Assembly (NCBI GenBank): GCA_934183185.1
Contig: CAKPSO010000017.1
Span: 1 to 32,385, forward strand
Source of the DNA: an uncultured Bacilli bacterium
GTDB taxonomy: Bacteria > Bacillota_I > Bacilli_A > RF39 > UBA660
DNA: 32,385 bases
Direction of reading: 5' to 3'
Shown piece by piece: positions 15,464-23,872 of this stretch. The notes beneath the pieces are model-generated. The model saw nothing but the letters and a program-made list of their open reading frames with translations, ran no database searches and was not told where the DNA came from. The stretch's first letter is position 1. Every line of letters starts with the position of its first letter. The position numbers were made by a program, and so were the translations under genes.

Positions 15464-16318
15464 TTAATTTTTTGTGTCATTGGTCATATACATTTCAATA
15501 TATTCTCGTATTTTATTTTTAATTGCTTGTTTACCACTTCCAATTACTTTACGTAGATCATACTGATTTGGGTTATTAATAATATATTCTTTTACTTTAT
15601 TATACCATGCTATTTGTAATTCTGTGTTAATATTAATTTTGTTTATACCACAGTTTATAGCCATCTTTATATCAGAACTAGGAATACCGGTTCCACCATG
15701 TAGTACTAGTGGAATATCTATATTAGTACTTATTTCTTTCATGGTACTAAAATCTAAATTTGGTTTCCCTTTATATAGTCCATGAACACTGCCTAGAGCT
15801 GGGGCTAGAGAATCAATATTAGTTTCTGTTACTAGTTTTAGGCAGTCTTCTAGAGTCGCATTACTTATAGTACTTACTACATTATCTTCACTACCACCTA
15901 TATGTCCTACTTCTGCTTCTACCACTACATTTTTAAGATGAGCATATTCTACTACTTTTTTGGTTATATTTATATTTTCCATTAATGGGTAGTTTGAAGC
16001 ATCTATCATAACTGATGTAAAGCCTGCATCTATAGCTTTTTTACATACATCAAAGCTTTTCCCATGATCTAAATGTAAGCATACTGGTATCGTTATATTC
16101 AAATCCTTAATTAAACCATTTACTAATGATACAACTGTATTACATCCTCCCATATAGGAAAGGGCCCCTTCACTAACACCAAGGATAACGGGTTTACTTA
16201 GTTCATTCATACTTTCTAAAATATACCTTGTCCATTCTAAGTTATTAATATTAAAATGAAAAATAACAGAATGATTAATTTTGGCATCTTTTAACATTTC
16301 TTTACTATTTACTAGCAT
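15464..16318 (-). CDS. fba: Class II fructose-bisphosphate aldolase
   Basis: A zinc-dependent aldolase that cleaves fructose 1,6-bisphosphate in glycolysis. The 284-residue protein has the general acid Asp84 and zinc ligands His85 (HLDHGKS), His179 (SVHG) and His207 (HGGTG), plus Glu134 and Glu136 in EAEVGHIGG. Tagatose-bisphosphate aldolase is a close alternative, but the length and the linkage to murA/rpmE match fbaA of Bacillus. The start has AGGTGATG. A good extended -10 promoter lies upstream. Confidence 0.93.
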   Translation of the reverse strand: MLVNSKEMLKDAKINHSVIFHFNINNLEWTRYILESMNELSKPVILGVSEGALSYMGGCNTVVSLVNGLIKDLNITIPVCLHLDHGKSFDVCKKAIDAGFTSVMIDASNYPLMENINITKKVVEYAHLKNVVVEAEVGHIGGSEDNVVSTISNATLEDCLKLVTETNIDSLAPALGSVHGLYKGKPNLDFSTMKEISTNIDIPLVLHGGTGIPSSDIKMAINCGINKININTELQIAWYNKVKEYIINNPNQYDLRKVIGSGKQAIKNKIREYIEMYMTNDTKN

Positions 16319-16350
16319 AGCATCACCTATTTTATTTGTTTGTTGTACTC

Positions 16351-16379
16351 ATTATATCATTTATTGAGTATTTTGATAA
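16351..16379 (-). promoter_or_regulatory. Promoter of fba-murA
   Basis: On the minus strand TTATCA (16374-16379) and TATAAT (16351-16356) are 17 bp apart, and TGA before TATAAT gives an extended -10. Confidence 0.6.
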
Positions 16380-16399
16380 TGCTTTTTACTCAGTAATTT

Positions 16400-16930
16400 T
16401 TATATTAAATAATTAATACCTAATATTAATAAGATAATACCACCTAGAACAGTTGTGATGCTGCCAAACTTACTTACTAGTTTTTTACCTAAAGCAACTC
16501 CTAAATATGTGAATATACCACTAGTAATAGCAAATATAATACCTGCTAAGACTATATTATTATTTAGTGCACTAAAAGCTATACCAATACTAAAACTATC
16601 AATACTAACAGTAAAAGCAAACATGCAAATTGACGCTATATTAGTTAATATTTTTACTTGTTCATCTTTTTTTAGTGATATTAACATTTCTAGTGATAAA
16701 ATTATAAATATTATTCCTACCAGAGTATCGGGATTTATTGGGATTAAACTCAGTATTAATTTACCAAAGGTGTAACCTAATATTGGCATAAAGAAGTGAA
16801 ATATTCCTACCATTATACTCATTAATTTTTCTATTTTTTCTGATAAATTTAGGGTACCATATATTAAAGCTAATGAAAATGCATCCATGCTTAATCCTAC
16901 TGCTAATATTATAATAAGTGGTATTGACAT
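16400..16930 (-). CDS. mntP: MntP-family manganese efflux protein
   Basis: A 176-residue membrane protein with six hydrophobic helices arranged as two repeats. Each repeat has the conserved Asp of the ion path: Asp16 in LSMDAFS and Asp111 in SIDSFSIG. MntP exports Mn2+; the related sporulation protein YtaF is a possible alternative, but the position beside prfA, prmC and spoIIR matches ywlD (mntP) of Bacillus subtilis. The start codon lies directly after GGAGGTTTTTTT, in which the Shine-Dalgarno can pair with CCTCC at the end of the upstream PHP gene. No manganese riboswitch is seen, as only 15 bp separate the two genes. Confidence 0.88.
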   Translation of the reverse strand: MSIPLIIILAVGLSMDAFSLALIYGTLNLSEKIEKLMSIMVGIFHFFMPILGYTFGKLILSLIPINPDTLVGIIFIILSLEMLISLKKDEQVKILTNIASICMFAFTVSIDSFSIGIAFSALNNNIVLAGIIFAITSGIFTYLGVALGKKLVSKFGSITTVLGGIILLILGINYLI

Positions 16931-16967
16931 AAAAAAACCTCCTATTTAAATATATGTTGGAGGTTTT
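16931..16967 (-). promoter_or_regulatory. Hairpin that pairs the mntP Shine-Dalgarno and resembles a terminator
   Basis: AAAACCTCC (16934-16942) and GGAGGTTTT (16959-16967) are perfect 9-bp arms with a 16-nt loop. In the minus-strand RNA the first arm is the last codons of the PHP gene, the second contains the mntP Shine-Dalgarno, and T7 follows immediately before ATG. Ribosomes finishing the PHP gene would open it, giving translational coupling; without them it could block mntP translation or end transcription. Confidence 0.6.
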
Positions 16968-17713
16968 AATTCTTTCATTTTTCTTTTTTCAAATACTACT
17001 GGTTGGATATTATAGGTATCAATTAATGAATCTATATCAGATAAACCACTTACTAGTTCACTAACTTCATGAGCATCTGTACCTATAGTTACATATTTTC
17101 CTACTATATTACGATATTCTTTTATTGTATCAGTAGTTGGAAAAGTACTATAACTACATCTTCTTGCTGCTGATGTATTAATTTCTATTATTTGATTGTT
17201 TTCCTTTATAGCTTGTAGTAATTCTTTAATTTGATTAGGAGTAAAGTAGTTAAAGTCATAGTATCTATTTATGTAATCTAGGTGTCCTACTACATCTATC
17301 TTTCTAGTTGTTATCATCGACATCAATCTTTTATAGTATTCATAGTAGGCATTTTTTATACCAACCATGGTCTTTGCTGATCTATCTATTTTGTGAACAC
17401 TACCCATAATTAAGTCTAAGGATAGTTCATTTATTAGTTCTACTTCTTTAGGGTAAAGATTAGGTTCAGATATTTCTACTCCTTTATATAGTACCAGTTT
17501 TCCTTCGTAGATTTCATTTATACGATCTATTTCTACGTTACGTATTTTTAATGATGTTAATACATATGGTAATGGTTCTTTATCAAGTTCAACGTGATCA
17601 GTTATAGTTGCATAAGAAATACCATTTTTTACTAATGTTTCAACTATATCGTTTAATTTCATTTTACAGTCCCAAGAATAATTGGAATGAATATGCATGT
17701 TTTCTTTTATCAT
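16946..17713 (-). CDS. PHP-domain phosphatase, HisJ-like
   Basis: A 255-residue metal-dependent phosphoesterase of the PHP family. The metal ligands are visible in MHIHSNYSWD (His7, His9), TITDH (Asp39, His40), GSVHKID, VGHLDYI and GTDAHEV. It resembles histidinol-phosphatase of the HisJ/HisK class, but no other histidine genes are nearby, so the real substrate may differ. The last codons contain the CCTCC that pairs with the mntP ribosome binding site. It lies between spoIIR (29 bp) and mntP (15 bp) and is probably in their operon. Confidence 0.85.
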   Translation of the reverse strand: MIKENMHIHSNYSWDCKMKLNDIVETLVKNGISYATITDHVELDKEPLPYVLTSLKIRNVEIDRINEIYEGKLVLYKGVEISEPNLYPKEVELINELSLDLIMGSVHKIDRSAKTMVGIKNAYYEYYKRLMSMITTRKIDVVGHLDYINRYYDFNYFTPNQIKELLQAIKENNQIIEINTSAARRCSYSTFPTTDTIKEYRNIVGKYVTIGTDAHEVSELVSGLSDIDSLIDTYNIQPVVFEKRKMKELKPPTYI

Positions 17714-17742
17714 AATACCACCTACTAGTTAGTATATACTTT

Positions 17743-18270
17743 TTAAAAATACTTGTCTAGAATATCTTTTATAAAAGAATGATATTCTACAGTAGTTTTT
17801 TCTTCTGTTTCTTCTGCTTCTAGTAAGCATAGAGGTGGAAATAAAACGCACCACCAATTTTCTCCAATTCCATTTCCTAAAGTTACCACTAATGATTCAT
17901 AATTACCTTCAGGATACACTACCCCTTTATAAGTTTTTTCAGGAAAATAGTTAGTGCCATAATTTATAGTATAGTCCTGGTTTATTTGGTTTTCCGTTAG
18001 TGTTGTCTTAACTGTAGTATCATATTTATTTAGATTGTGTTTTACTATATTCCTAGCTTCTTTTATATTTTTAGTATTAACTACATCATTATATAATTCT
18101 GTTTGAATTTTATTTCTTACTAATAATTTAATATCTTGATCACTCTTTTGATTACTATTAGCAATCACTCTAAAACGAATAGCTTGCTTAGGAATTAATA
18201 CTTGATTACTTCTAGTATTTACTGTAGCTATTCCTAATAATACTAGACTTATTATAAATACTTTCTTCAT
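17743..18270 (-). CDS. spoIIR: Stage II sporulation protein R
   Basis: SpoIIR is secreted from the forespore under sigma-F control and triggers SpoIIGA-dependent processing of pro-sigma-E in the mother cell. The 175-residue protein has an N-terminal signal/anchor segment (about 3-20), the family motif RFRVIANSN with a following Asp-Gln and Lys-x3-Arg, and the C-terminal YPEGNYESL and NWWCVLFPPLC signatures with the conserved Cys residues. AGGTGAT precedes the ATG. The gene follows the prmC terminator, so it has its own promoter. The prfA-prmC-spoIIR order is conserved in Bacillus. Confidence 0.96.
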   Translation of the reverse strand: MKKVFIISLVLLGIATVNTRSNQVLIPKQAIRFRVIANSNQKSDQDIKLLVRNKIQTELYNDVVNTKNIKEARNIVKHNLNKYDTTVKTTLTENQINQDYTINYGTNYFPEKTYKGVVYPEGNYESLVVTLGNGIGENWWCVLFPPLCLLEAEETEEKTTVEYHSFIKDILDKYF

Positions 18271-18315
18271 TTTATCACCTATTTAATAGTGATATAGTTT
18301 GGAAATTTTTATACA

Positions 18316-18344
18316 TAAAAAAATATCTTTATGCAAGATATTTT
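18316..18344 (-). terminator. Terminator of prfA-prmC
   Basis: AATATCTT (18322-18329) and AAGATATT (18335-18342) form an 8-bp stem with a 5-nt loop, followed on the minus strand by T7. The prmC stop codon is at the base of the stem. Confidence 0.8.
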
Positions 18345-19182
18345 AAATATGATAGGCAAATATCATTCTATCTCTTCCTTGGAGATCCTGATATGATTCT
18401 ATAGTTACATCTTTTAATACTTTTAATATTAGGTTTTCTATATCATTTTTTTGGGTGCAGCCTATTTCAAAAGCTATAAGATAAGAGTTATTTAAATGAC
18501 TTTTAATATTTCTTAATATTTCACGATAAGCATCTAAACCATCTATACCAGCATAAAGTGCTAGTTTGGGCTCATTTTTAGAAACAATGGTTTCTATTTT
18601 TTCATTTAACTTTATATATGGGGGATTACTTATTACGATATCAAATTTATCAGTTATATTTTCCCAGTAATTGCTTTCTATAATATTAACGTCTACATTT
18701 AATTGTTTAGCATTTTCTTTAGTTATTTCTAAGGTATTAGGGTCTATGTCTACTAAAGTTACGTTAGCTAGTGGTAGATGTTTTTTAATAGTTATTCCGA
18801 TGCAACCAGTTCCAGTTCCTAAATCAATTACCTTTAGATTTTTATTGGGAAATAGTTTATTTATATAGATAAGTGCTTTTTCTACTAATTCTTCGGTTTC
18901 AAATCTTGGAATTAAAGTGTGTTCATTTACTATATAATCATTTCCATAGAAGTTAGCTTTACCTATTACATACTGTACTGGTTTGTCAACTTTTAATAAA
19001 GCTATTTGAGATTTATACTTTTCTACTACGTCATCTGCCACTATTTCATCTAAACAAGTTAATAATTCTAAGGGGTTCTTATTTAGTAGGGCTGCTAGTA
19101 ACATTTTAGCATGGTCTGAATGAACTTTACTTTTTCCATAAACGATTAGATCTTCAATGGTTTTAGAACTAGATTGATTCAT
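18343..19182 (-). CDS. prmC: Release factor glutamine methyltransferase
   Basis: PrmC methylates the Gln of the GGQ motif of peptide release factors. The 279-residue protein has an N-terminal helical substrate domain and a C-terminal SAM domain with DLGTGTG (about 120-126) and the catalytic NPPY at 186-189. GTG codons upstream (to 19194) are open, but ATG 19182 is preferred; it overlaps the prfA end by 14 bases, a coupling expected for enzyme and substrate. A terminator follows. Confidence 0.95.
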   Translation of the reverse strand: MNQSSSKTIEDLIVYGKSKVHSDHAKMLLAALLNKNPLELLTCLDEIVADDVVEKYKSQIALLKVDKPVQYVIGKANFYGNDYIVNEHTLIPRFETEELVEKALIYINKLFPNKNLKVIDLGTGTGCIGITIKKHLPLANVTLVDIDPNTLEITKENAKQLNVDVNIIESNYWENITDKFDIVISNPPYIKLNEKIETIVSKNEPKLALYAGIDGLDAYREILRNIKSHLNNSYLIAFEIGCTQKNDIENLILKVLKDVTIESYQDLQGRDRMIFAYHI

Positions 19183-20239
19183 TATCTGCACCACTTAATT
19201 TTCTTTTTTGATCTTCAGTTATTAGGGCTTCAATTATTTCATCTAAAGCACCATTCATAATTCTATCTAAGTTATTAGTAGTATAACCAATTCTATGATC
19301 GGTTACTCTATTTTGTGGATAGTTATAGGTTCTTATTTTTTCTGCTCTATCACCAGTACCAATTTTATTTCTTCTTTCATTACCTAGAGCTTGTTCCTGT
19401 TTTTCTAATTCTTGTTCATAAAGTCTAGCTTTTAATACTTTCATAGCTTGTTCTTTGTTTTGAATTTGACTTCTTTCATTTTGACAAGTAACAACGGTAT
19501 TAGTAGGTAAATGGGTAATTCTTACTGCTGAGTCAGTAGTGTTTACTCCTTGACCACCACAACCTGATGAACGATAAATATCAATTCTTAAATCGCTTGG
19601 GTTTATTTCAATATTAACATCTTCTGCTTCTGGCATTACAAGAACTGTGGCAGTTGAGGTTTGAATTCTACCTTGAGATTCAGTTTCAGGTACCCTTTGT
19701 ACACGATGAGAACCACTTTCATACTTTAATTTTGAGTAAGCACCCTCTCCTTTAACCATGAACTCTATTTGGGAAAAACCTCCAGCTTCTCCTTCTTCAG
19801 CATTTATTAATTCAATCTTAAATCCCTGCTTTTCAGCGTACCTTGTATACATTCTATATAAGTCACCAGCAAAAATATTGGCTTCATCTCCACCAGCGGC
19901 TCCACGAATTTCAACAATAACGTTTTTACTATCATTAGGATCCTTTGGTATTAATAATATTTCTAATTTAGATTCTATTTCTGGTTTTTCTTTTTCTAAA
20001 TTTTCTAATTCTTCTTTGGCTAATTCGGCCATTTCTGGATCTTTTAACATTTCTTTTGCTTCTTTAATGCCAGATAATACTTTCTTATATCTATCGTATA
20101 AAATGACTGTATCTTCTAAGTCTGCTCTTTCTTTAGAAAGAGTTTTCATTTTATTCATATTACTGTATATTTCTGGATCAGATAATTCATGCTGTAGTTC
20201 ATTGTATCTTGCTTCTATAGCATTTAACCTTTCTATCAT
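19169..20239 (-). CDS. prfA: Peptide chain release factor 1
   Basis: RF1 ends translation at UAA and UAG. The 356-residue protein has the codon-recognising PxT motif as Pro184-Glu185-Thr186 and the catalytic GGQ at 228-230 within SSGCGGQGVN. AAAGGAGG precedes the ATG. It overlaps prmC, whose product modifies its GGQ. All complete genes in this window end in TAA or TAG, the two codons read by this factor. Confidence 0.98.
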   Translation of the reverse strand: MIERLNAIEARYNELQHELSDPEIYSNMNKMKTLSKERADLEDTVILYDRYKKVLSGIKEAKEMLKDPEMAELAKEELENLEKEKPEIESKLEILLIPKDPNDSKNVIVEIRGAAGGDEANIFAGDLYRMYTRYAEKQGFKIELINAEEGEAGGFSQIEFMVKGEGAYSKLKYESGSHRVQRVPETESQGRIQTSTATVLVMPEAEDVNIEINPSDLRIDIYRSSGCGGQGVNTTDSAVRITHLPTNTVVTCQNERSQIQNKEQAMKVLKARLYEQELEKQEQALGNERRNKIGTGDRAEKIRTYNYPQNRVTDHRIGYTTNNLDRIMNGALDEIIEALITEDQKRKLSGADNESI

Positions 20240-20260
20240 ATAAATCCTCCTTTAATTAAT

Positions 20261-20280
20261 TATATGGATAGTCCCATATA
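20261..20280 (-). promoter_or_regulatory. Inverted repeat upstream of prfA
   Basis: TATATGG and CCATATA are 7-bp arms with a 6-nt spacer, between the pta stop and the prfA ribosome binding site. No T-run follows on the minus strand, so it is a leader hairpin or operator rather than a clear terminator. Confidence 0.3.
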
Positions 20281-20318
20281 TTACTGCAAGTTATTATATC
20301 AATAATTCATAAAAATTA

Positions 20319-21308
20319 CTAGTTATTTTGTGCCTGAACTGCAGTAATTGCGATAACACCTACTATATCATCAATACTACATCCACGGGATAAATCATTT
20401 ACTGGTTTAGCCATTCCTTGAGTTAGAGGTCCATAAGCTTTAGCATGAGCAAATCTTTCTACTAGTTTATAACCAATATTTCCACTATCTAAGTTTGGAA
20501 ATATTAAAACATTAGCTCTACCCGCCACTTCACTGGTTACAACCTTTATTTTGGCTATTTCTGGTATTATAGCTGTATCTAGTTGAAATTCACCGTCTAT
20601 TTTGTATTCTCCATAGTTTTTATTAGCTATCTTGGTAGCATTTACTACTTTGTCAATATCAGAGTGATTAGCACTACCTTTAGTAGAATGTGAAAGCATA
20701 GCTACATATGGGGTATCTCCAATTAAATCTTGATAAGTTTGGGCACTATTATAAGCAATATAAGCTAATTCTTCTTCATCTGGATTTTGATTTAAACCAC
20801 AATCAGCAAATATAAATAAGCCATTATTACCATAGGTACAGTTAGGTATATCCATTATGAAAAATGATGATACCATCTTAATATTTGGCTCTGTTTTTAT
20901 AAGTTCTAGGGCTGGTCTTAAAGTATTACTGCTTGAATGGCAGGCACCACTTACTATACCATCTGCTTTACTATCTAGAACTAGCATGCAAGCATAATAC
21001 ATATAATCTTCTAATAATAATTTAGTAGCTATAGCTTTAGTCATACCTTTATGCTTTCTAAGTTCTACTAGTTTATTTATATATTCTTCTGTTAATTTAT
21101 TAGTTTTTGGATCAATGATAATGGCATTTTTTAAATAACTTTCTTTACTGATAATTTCTTTTTCATTACCAATTAAAATAATATTAGCTATATTCTCTTT
21201 TAAGATTATCTTGGCTGCTGCTAGAATTCTACTATCCATTGTTTCTGGTAAGATAATTATCTTTTTATTTTGTTTAGCTTTCAGTTTTATTTTTTCTATA
21301 AAGTTCAT
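20319..21308 (-). CDS. pta: Phosphate acetyltransferase
   Basis: Pta converts acetyl-CoA and phosphate to acetyl phosphate for ATP formation by acetate kinase. The 329-residue length fits the single-domain Firmicutes form. Recognisable segments are the N-terminal KIIILPE with Arg in SRIL, SGACHSS, the SHSTKGSANH loop and the C-terminal GPLTQGMAKPVNDLSRG signature. ackA is not in the window. A TGTTATAAT extended -10 lies just upstream and GGTGAT precedes the ATG. Confidence 0.95.
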   Translation of the reverse strand: MNFIEKIKLKAKQNKKIIILPETMDSRILAAAKIILKENIANIILIGNEKEIISKESYLKNAIIIDPKTNKLTEEYINKLVELRKHKGMTKAIATKLLLEDYMYYACMLVLDSKADGIVSGACHSSSNTLRPALELIKTEPNIKMVSSFFIMDIPNCTYGNNGLFIFADCGLNQNPDEEELAYIAYNSAQTYQDLIGDTPYVAMLSHSTKGSANHSDIDKVVNATKIANKNYGEYKIDGEFQLDTAIIPEIAKIKVVTSEVAGRANVLIFPNLDSGNIGYKLVERFAHAKAYGPLTQGMAKPVNDLSRGCSIDDIVGVIAITAVQAQNN

Positions 21309-21329
21309 AATATCACCATTCCTAATAAA

Positions 21330-21335
21330 ATTATA
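21330..21335 (-). promoter_or_regulatory. Extended -10 of the pta promoter
   Basis: TGTTATAAT on the minus strand (TATAAT at 21330-21335) about 20 bp before the pta start. There is no good -35, which suits an extended -10 promoter. Confidence 0.45.
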
Positions 21336-21375
21336 ACATGAAAAGCGAGAACTTCTACATTCTATAATATATAGT

Positions 21376-23505
21376 TTAAAATTTAATTAGATATTTTCTT
21401 GATTTTACTTTATTGATTTTATGATTTAATTCATCCATAAAGCCTTGATTTATAGTATTTTTATCGATTTCTTGATCATCTATATGATTTAAATAACTTG
21501 TTAGACGGTTAACAAGCTCTATTTTTTTAGACTTAATATTCTTAGCTGTTATTGATTCTTTTTGAAGTTTATCATCCCTGTTTTCACTAAACCATTGTAT
21601 TTCTATTTCTTCTAATAATTTTATTTTTTCTTTTGTTATTGTAACTGTTCCTTTTCCTTTATATGCATTACGTTGGTTAGTTATCCAAATTCCTAAGGCT
21701 ATTCCATTTTCATCATATTCATAGCCATTTATGGTTTTGAAAGTTCTTGGTATTTCTAGATTGCCATAGTGTTCGAAGTAGGCTTTCGCTAAATTATATT
21801 TTTCCTTCCAGGTTTCCATTGTATCTATATTCTCAAAACGCATTCCTATTTCTTCTAATAACTTTATTTGGTCTTTGGTTATTTTACCTCTTCCTCTTCC
21901 TTTATATGCTTGACGTTGGGTATCTATCCACTTTCCTAAAGCTATTCCATTTTCATCATATTCATAGCCATTTATGGTTTTGAAAGAAGCTGGTATTTCT
22001 AGATTGCCATAATGTTCAAAATAGGCTTTCGCTAAATTATATTTATCCATCCATGTCATAGATAATCTATCTGATACATATTTTAATATCTCATATAGAT
22101 TCTGGTTAGTCATACTAATATTAAAATTGGTTGTACTTAGGTGAATAACTCTTTTCTTAGTTTTACTATTATTTTGTTTTCTTACTTCTCTTACTCTATC
22201 TTTTAAATTGTTTTCTAATTCTTTTATGTAATCTATATTATTAGTTAAATCAATGATAATAGGTGCTAAAAGTGTTTCTATGATTTCTTCTTTTTCCATA
22301 TCATCTTTAATTTCTCTATTTCTTTCTTTACATAATAATCTTAACTCAGCTATATCTTTTTGATATAACTTATCATATTCTTCCTTATAATTTTCTCTTA
22401 CTGATAGTCCTCTTCCTAATTGTTCATAATAAATAATATCTGATTTGGTACTTCTTCCCATAATCACACCATCTACTCCTGGTGCATGTACTCCTTCATT
22501 ATATTGATTAATTGCAAACATAATTCTTAACTTATGATTGACTTTATTTCCATTCAAATCTTCATCATTATAAAATGCTTGGCGATTTTTCTTTCCTTCC
22601 TCTTTCATTTCACTAGTAGTTAAATATAATTCATAGTCATCTTCTGTTAATCCCATTTCTTGACACCATGTTTTTACTTCTTCCATAATAGTACTTATAT
22701 CATTTACATTTTCTTCACTGTTTATTGGACAGAAATAATAATATTTTCCATTTCTTTTAATATTTTCTTTAAAAACATCTTTCATACTAGGTGCCATATG
22801 TACTTGGTTTCTGATATCGTTTAATATTTTTGATAGCTCTTTATAATTTTTAGTATTAGGATTTTCTTTTTCTAGTTTTATTTCTAATTCTTCTAATGTT
22901 TTTTCTAGATGAATATAGGCACTCTTATAAATTGGTTTTGGTAAAACAGCATCTATCATAGCATCACATAAATCATAATTACTAGCTACTTTATTAGAAA
23001 ATATTTCTTCTCCTTCAGGATTTACCATATCTCTTTCATATGATGTTCCTCTATCTCTTACTGTATAAGCAGTCATTCCAAATACTTTTATATTAGGATG
23101 TGTTTCTATTATTTCATTTATTCTTGCTCCCCAAACTGGTGCACCTATATGATGAAATTCATCTAATATTAATAAATTAGCATTGAGGTCTTTTAATTCT
23201 TTACTACTTAGGTTAACAAAACTTTGATAGGTCCTAAACTCTACATGTTTAAAATCTCTTTCTAAATCGAGATTGGGATTACTATTAATTACTTCTTTAA
23301 TATGTTCAATTATACTTACACTTGGTACAACATATATTATTTTTTCATTTGGATTATCATATGCTAATTGAAGGGCATTATAAGTTTTTCCTGTTCCGGT
23401 TGCTTGTACAAGTGCTACAAAATTATCTATTTCAAACTGTTTTTTTACTTTTTCATATGAATTTATATTATGCTCATACAAACCTACTTTTTCATAATTA
23501 TTCAT
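21376..23505 (-). CDS. DExH superfamily 2 helicase with two helicase-associated domains
   Basis: A 709-residue SF2 ATPase. Walker A GTGKT is at 37-41 and the DEFHH box at 115-119. The second RecA-like lobe holds the NQYNEGVHAPG and QLGRGLS (about 362-368) motifs in place of the usual QxxGRxxR, as in restriction-type and helicase-associated-domain helicases. The C-terminus has two near-identical helicase-associated repeats (about 485-557 and 566-639), each built as W-x2-KYNLAKAYFEHYGNL and a GIALGxWI segment; these are thought to bind DNA. No methylase or nuclease lies next to it. ATG 23505 overlaps the end of the 75-residue gene by 8 bases, so the two are coupled. The role is unknown: DNA repair, plasmid/phage defence or regulation are possible. 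Confidence 0.8.
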   Translation of the reverse strand: MNNYEKVGLYEHNINSYEKVKKQFEIDNFVALVQATGTGKTYNALQLAYDNPNEKIIYVVPSVSIIEHIKEVINSNPNLDLERDFKHVEFRTYQSFVNLSSKELKDLNANLLILDEFHHIGAPVWGARINEIIETHPNIKVFGMTAYTVRDRGTSYERDMVNPEGEEIFSNKVASNYDLCDAMIDAVLPKPIYKSAYIHLEKTLEELEIKLEKENPNTKNYKELSKILNDIRNQVHMAPSMKDVFKENIKRNGKYYYFCPINSEENVNDISTIMEEVKTWCQEMGLTEDDYELYLTTSEMKEEGKKNRQAFYNDEDLNGNKVNHKLRIMFAINQYNEGVHAPGVDGVIMGRSTKSDIIYYEQLGRGLSVRENYKEEYDKLYQKDIAELRLLCKERNREIKDDMEKEEIIETLLAPIIIDLTNNIDYIKELENNLKDRVREVRKQNNSKTKKRVIHLSTTNFNISMTNQNLYEILKYVSDRLSMTWMDKYNLAKAYFEHYGNLEIPASFKTINGYEYDENGIALGKWIDTQRQAYKGRGRGKITKDQIKLLEEIGMRFENIDTMETWKEKYNLAKAYFEHYGNLEIPRTFKTINGYEYDENGIALGIWITNQRNAYKGKGTVTITKEKIKLLEEIEIQWFSENRDDKLQKESITAKNIKSKKIELVNRLTSYLNHIDDQEIDKNTINQGFMDELNHKINKVKSRKYLIKF
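21589..22053 (-). repeat. Tandem duplication of the helicase-associated domain
   Basis: The coding DNA for the two domains (22053-21835 and 21810-21589) repeats with a 243-bp period. Long runs are identical at DNA level, including the GGYEYDENGIALG-like coding stretch, which points to a recent or gene-converted duplication. Confidence 0.8.
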
Positions 23506-23725
23506 AGTTACTACCAACCTTTTTTAAAGTTATAATAGAATTATTATCTTCTACTATTACTTTATCATCTTTATGGATAGTAGCATTTACTATATTCTGT
23601 TCTTCTATTACTTCTATTATTTCATTATCCACTTTTACTTTAAAACCTATCTTACTACTAAACATAACATTTTCATTTTCTTTTACAGGAATAAACACTT
23701 CTACAACTACTCCAGTTTTTTTCAT
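23498..23725 (-). CDS. Unknown 75-residue beta-rich protein coupled to the helicase
   Basis: I do not recognise this protein. The alternating Val/Ile/Lys/Glu pattern (VVVEVFIP, GFKVKVDNEIIEV, DDKVIVEDNNSIITLKKVG) suggests a small beta-barrel of OB or SH3-like shape. It is acidic-basic mixed, without a signal peptide. The gene has TAGGTGAT before ATG and its stop overlaps the helicase start. An accessory subunit of the helicase is a reasonable inference from the coupling, not shown by sequence. Confidence 0.65.
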   Translation of the reverse strand: MKKTGVVVEVFIPVKENENVMFSSKIGFKVKVDNEIIEVIEEQNIVNATIHKDDKVIVEDNNSIITLKKVGSNYE

Positions 23726-23743
23726 AGATAATCACCTACTGAT

Positions 23744-23749
23744 ATTATA
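23744..23749 (-). promoter_or_regulatory. Extended -10 for the 75-residue/helicase operon
   Basis: TGCTATAAT on the minus strand (TATAAT at 23744-23749), about 20 bp before the 75-residue gene. The -35 is poor. A weak GYAGATA/TATCTGC hairpin followed by TTTT (about 23757-23779) just upstream may terminate readthrough from the ABC operon. Confidence 0.45.
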
Positions 23750-23872
23750 GCATATTAAAAGCAGATATTTCTATCTACTTTGGATATGTAATAAAAATTA
23801 GATAAATAATATTATAAATTTGAAAAATAATAATTTATTTTTTATACTATTGAAAAAATACTTAATAGTATA

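Noticed and set aside
16319..16945. yybP-ykoY manganese riboswitch for mntP
   Set aside because: Only 15 bp separate mntP from the upstream gene and no such aptamer fits there.
18322..18342. GCATA resembling a sigma-F -35 box upstream of spoIIR
   Set aside because: It lies in the loop of the prmC terminator and no convincing sigma-F -10 follows at the proper spacing; A/T richness makes chance matches likely.
19758..20243. 161-residue open frame on the plus strand
   Set aside because: Antisense to prfA, low-complexity Ser/Leu composition, no sign of its own translation.
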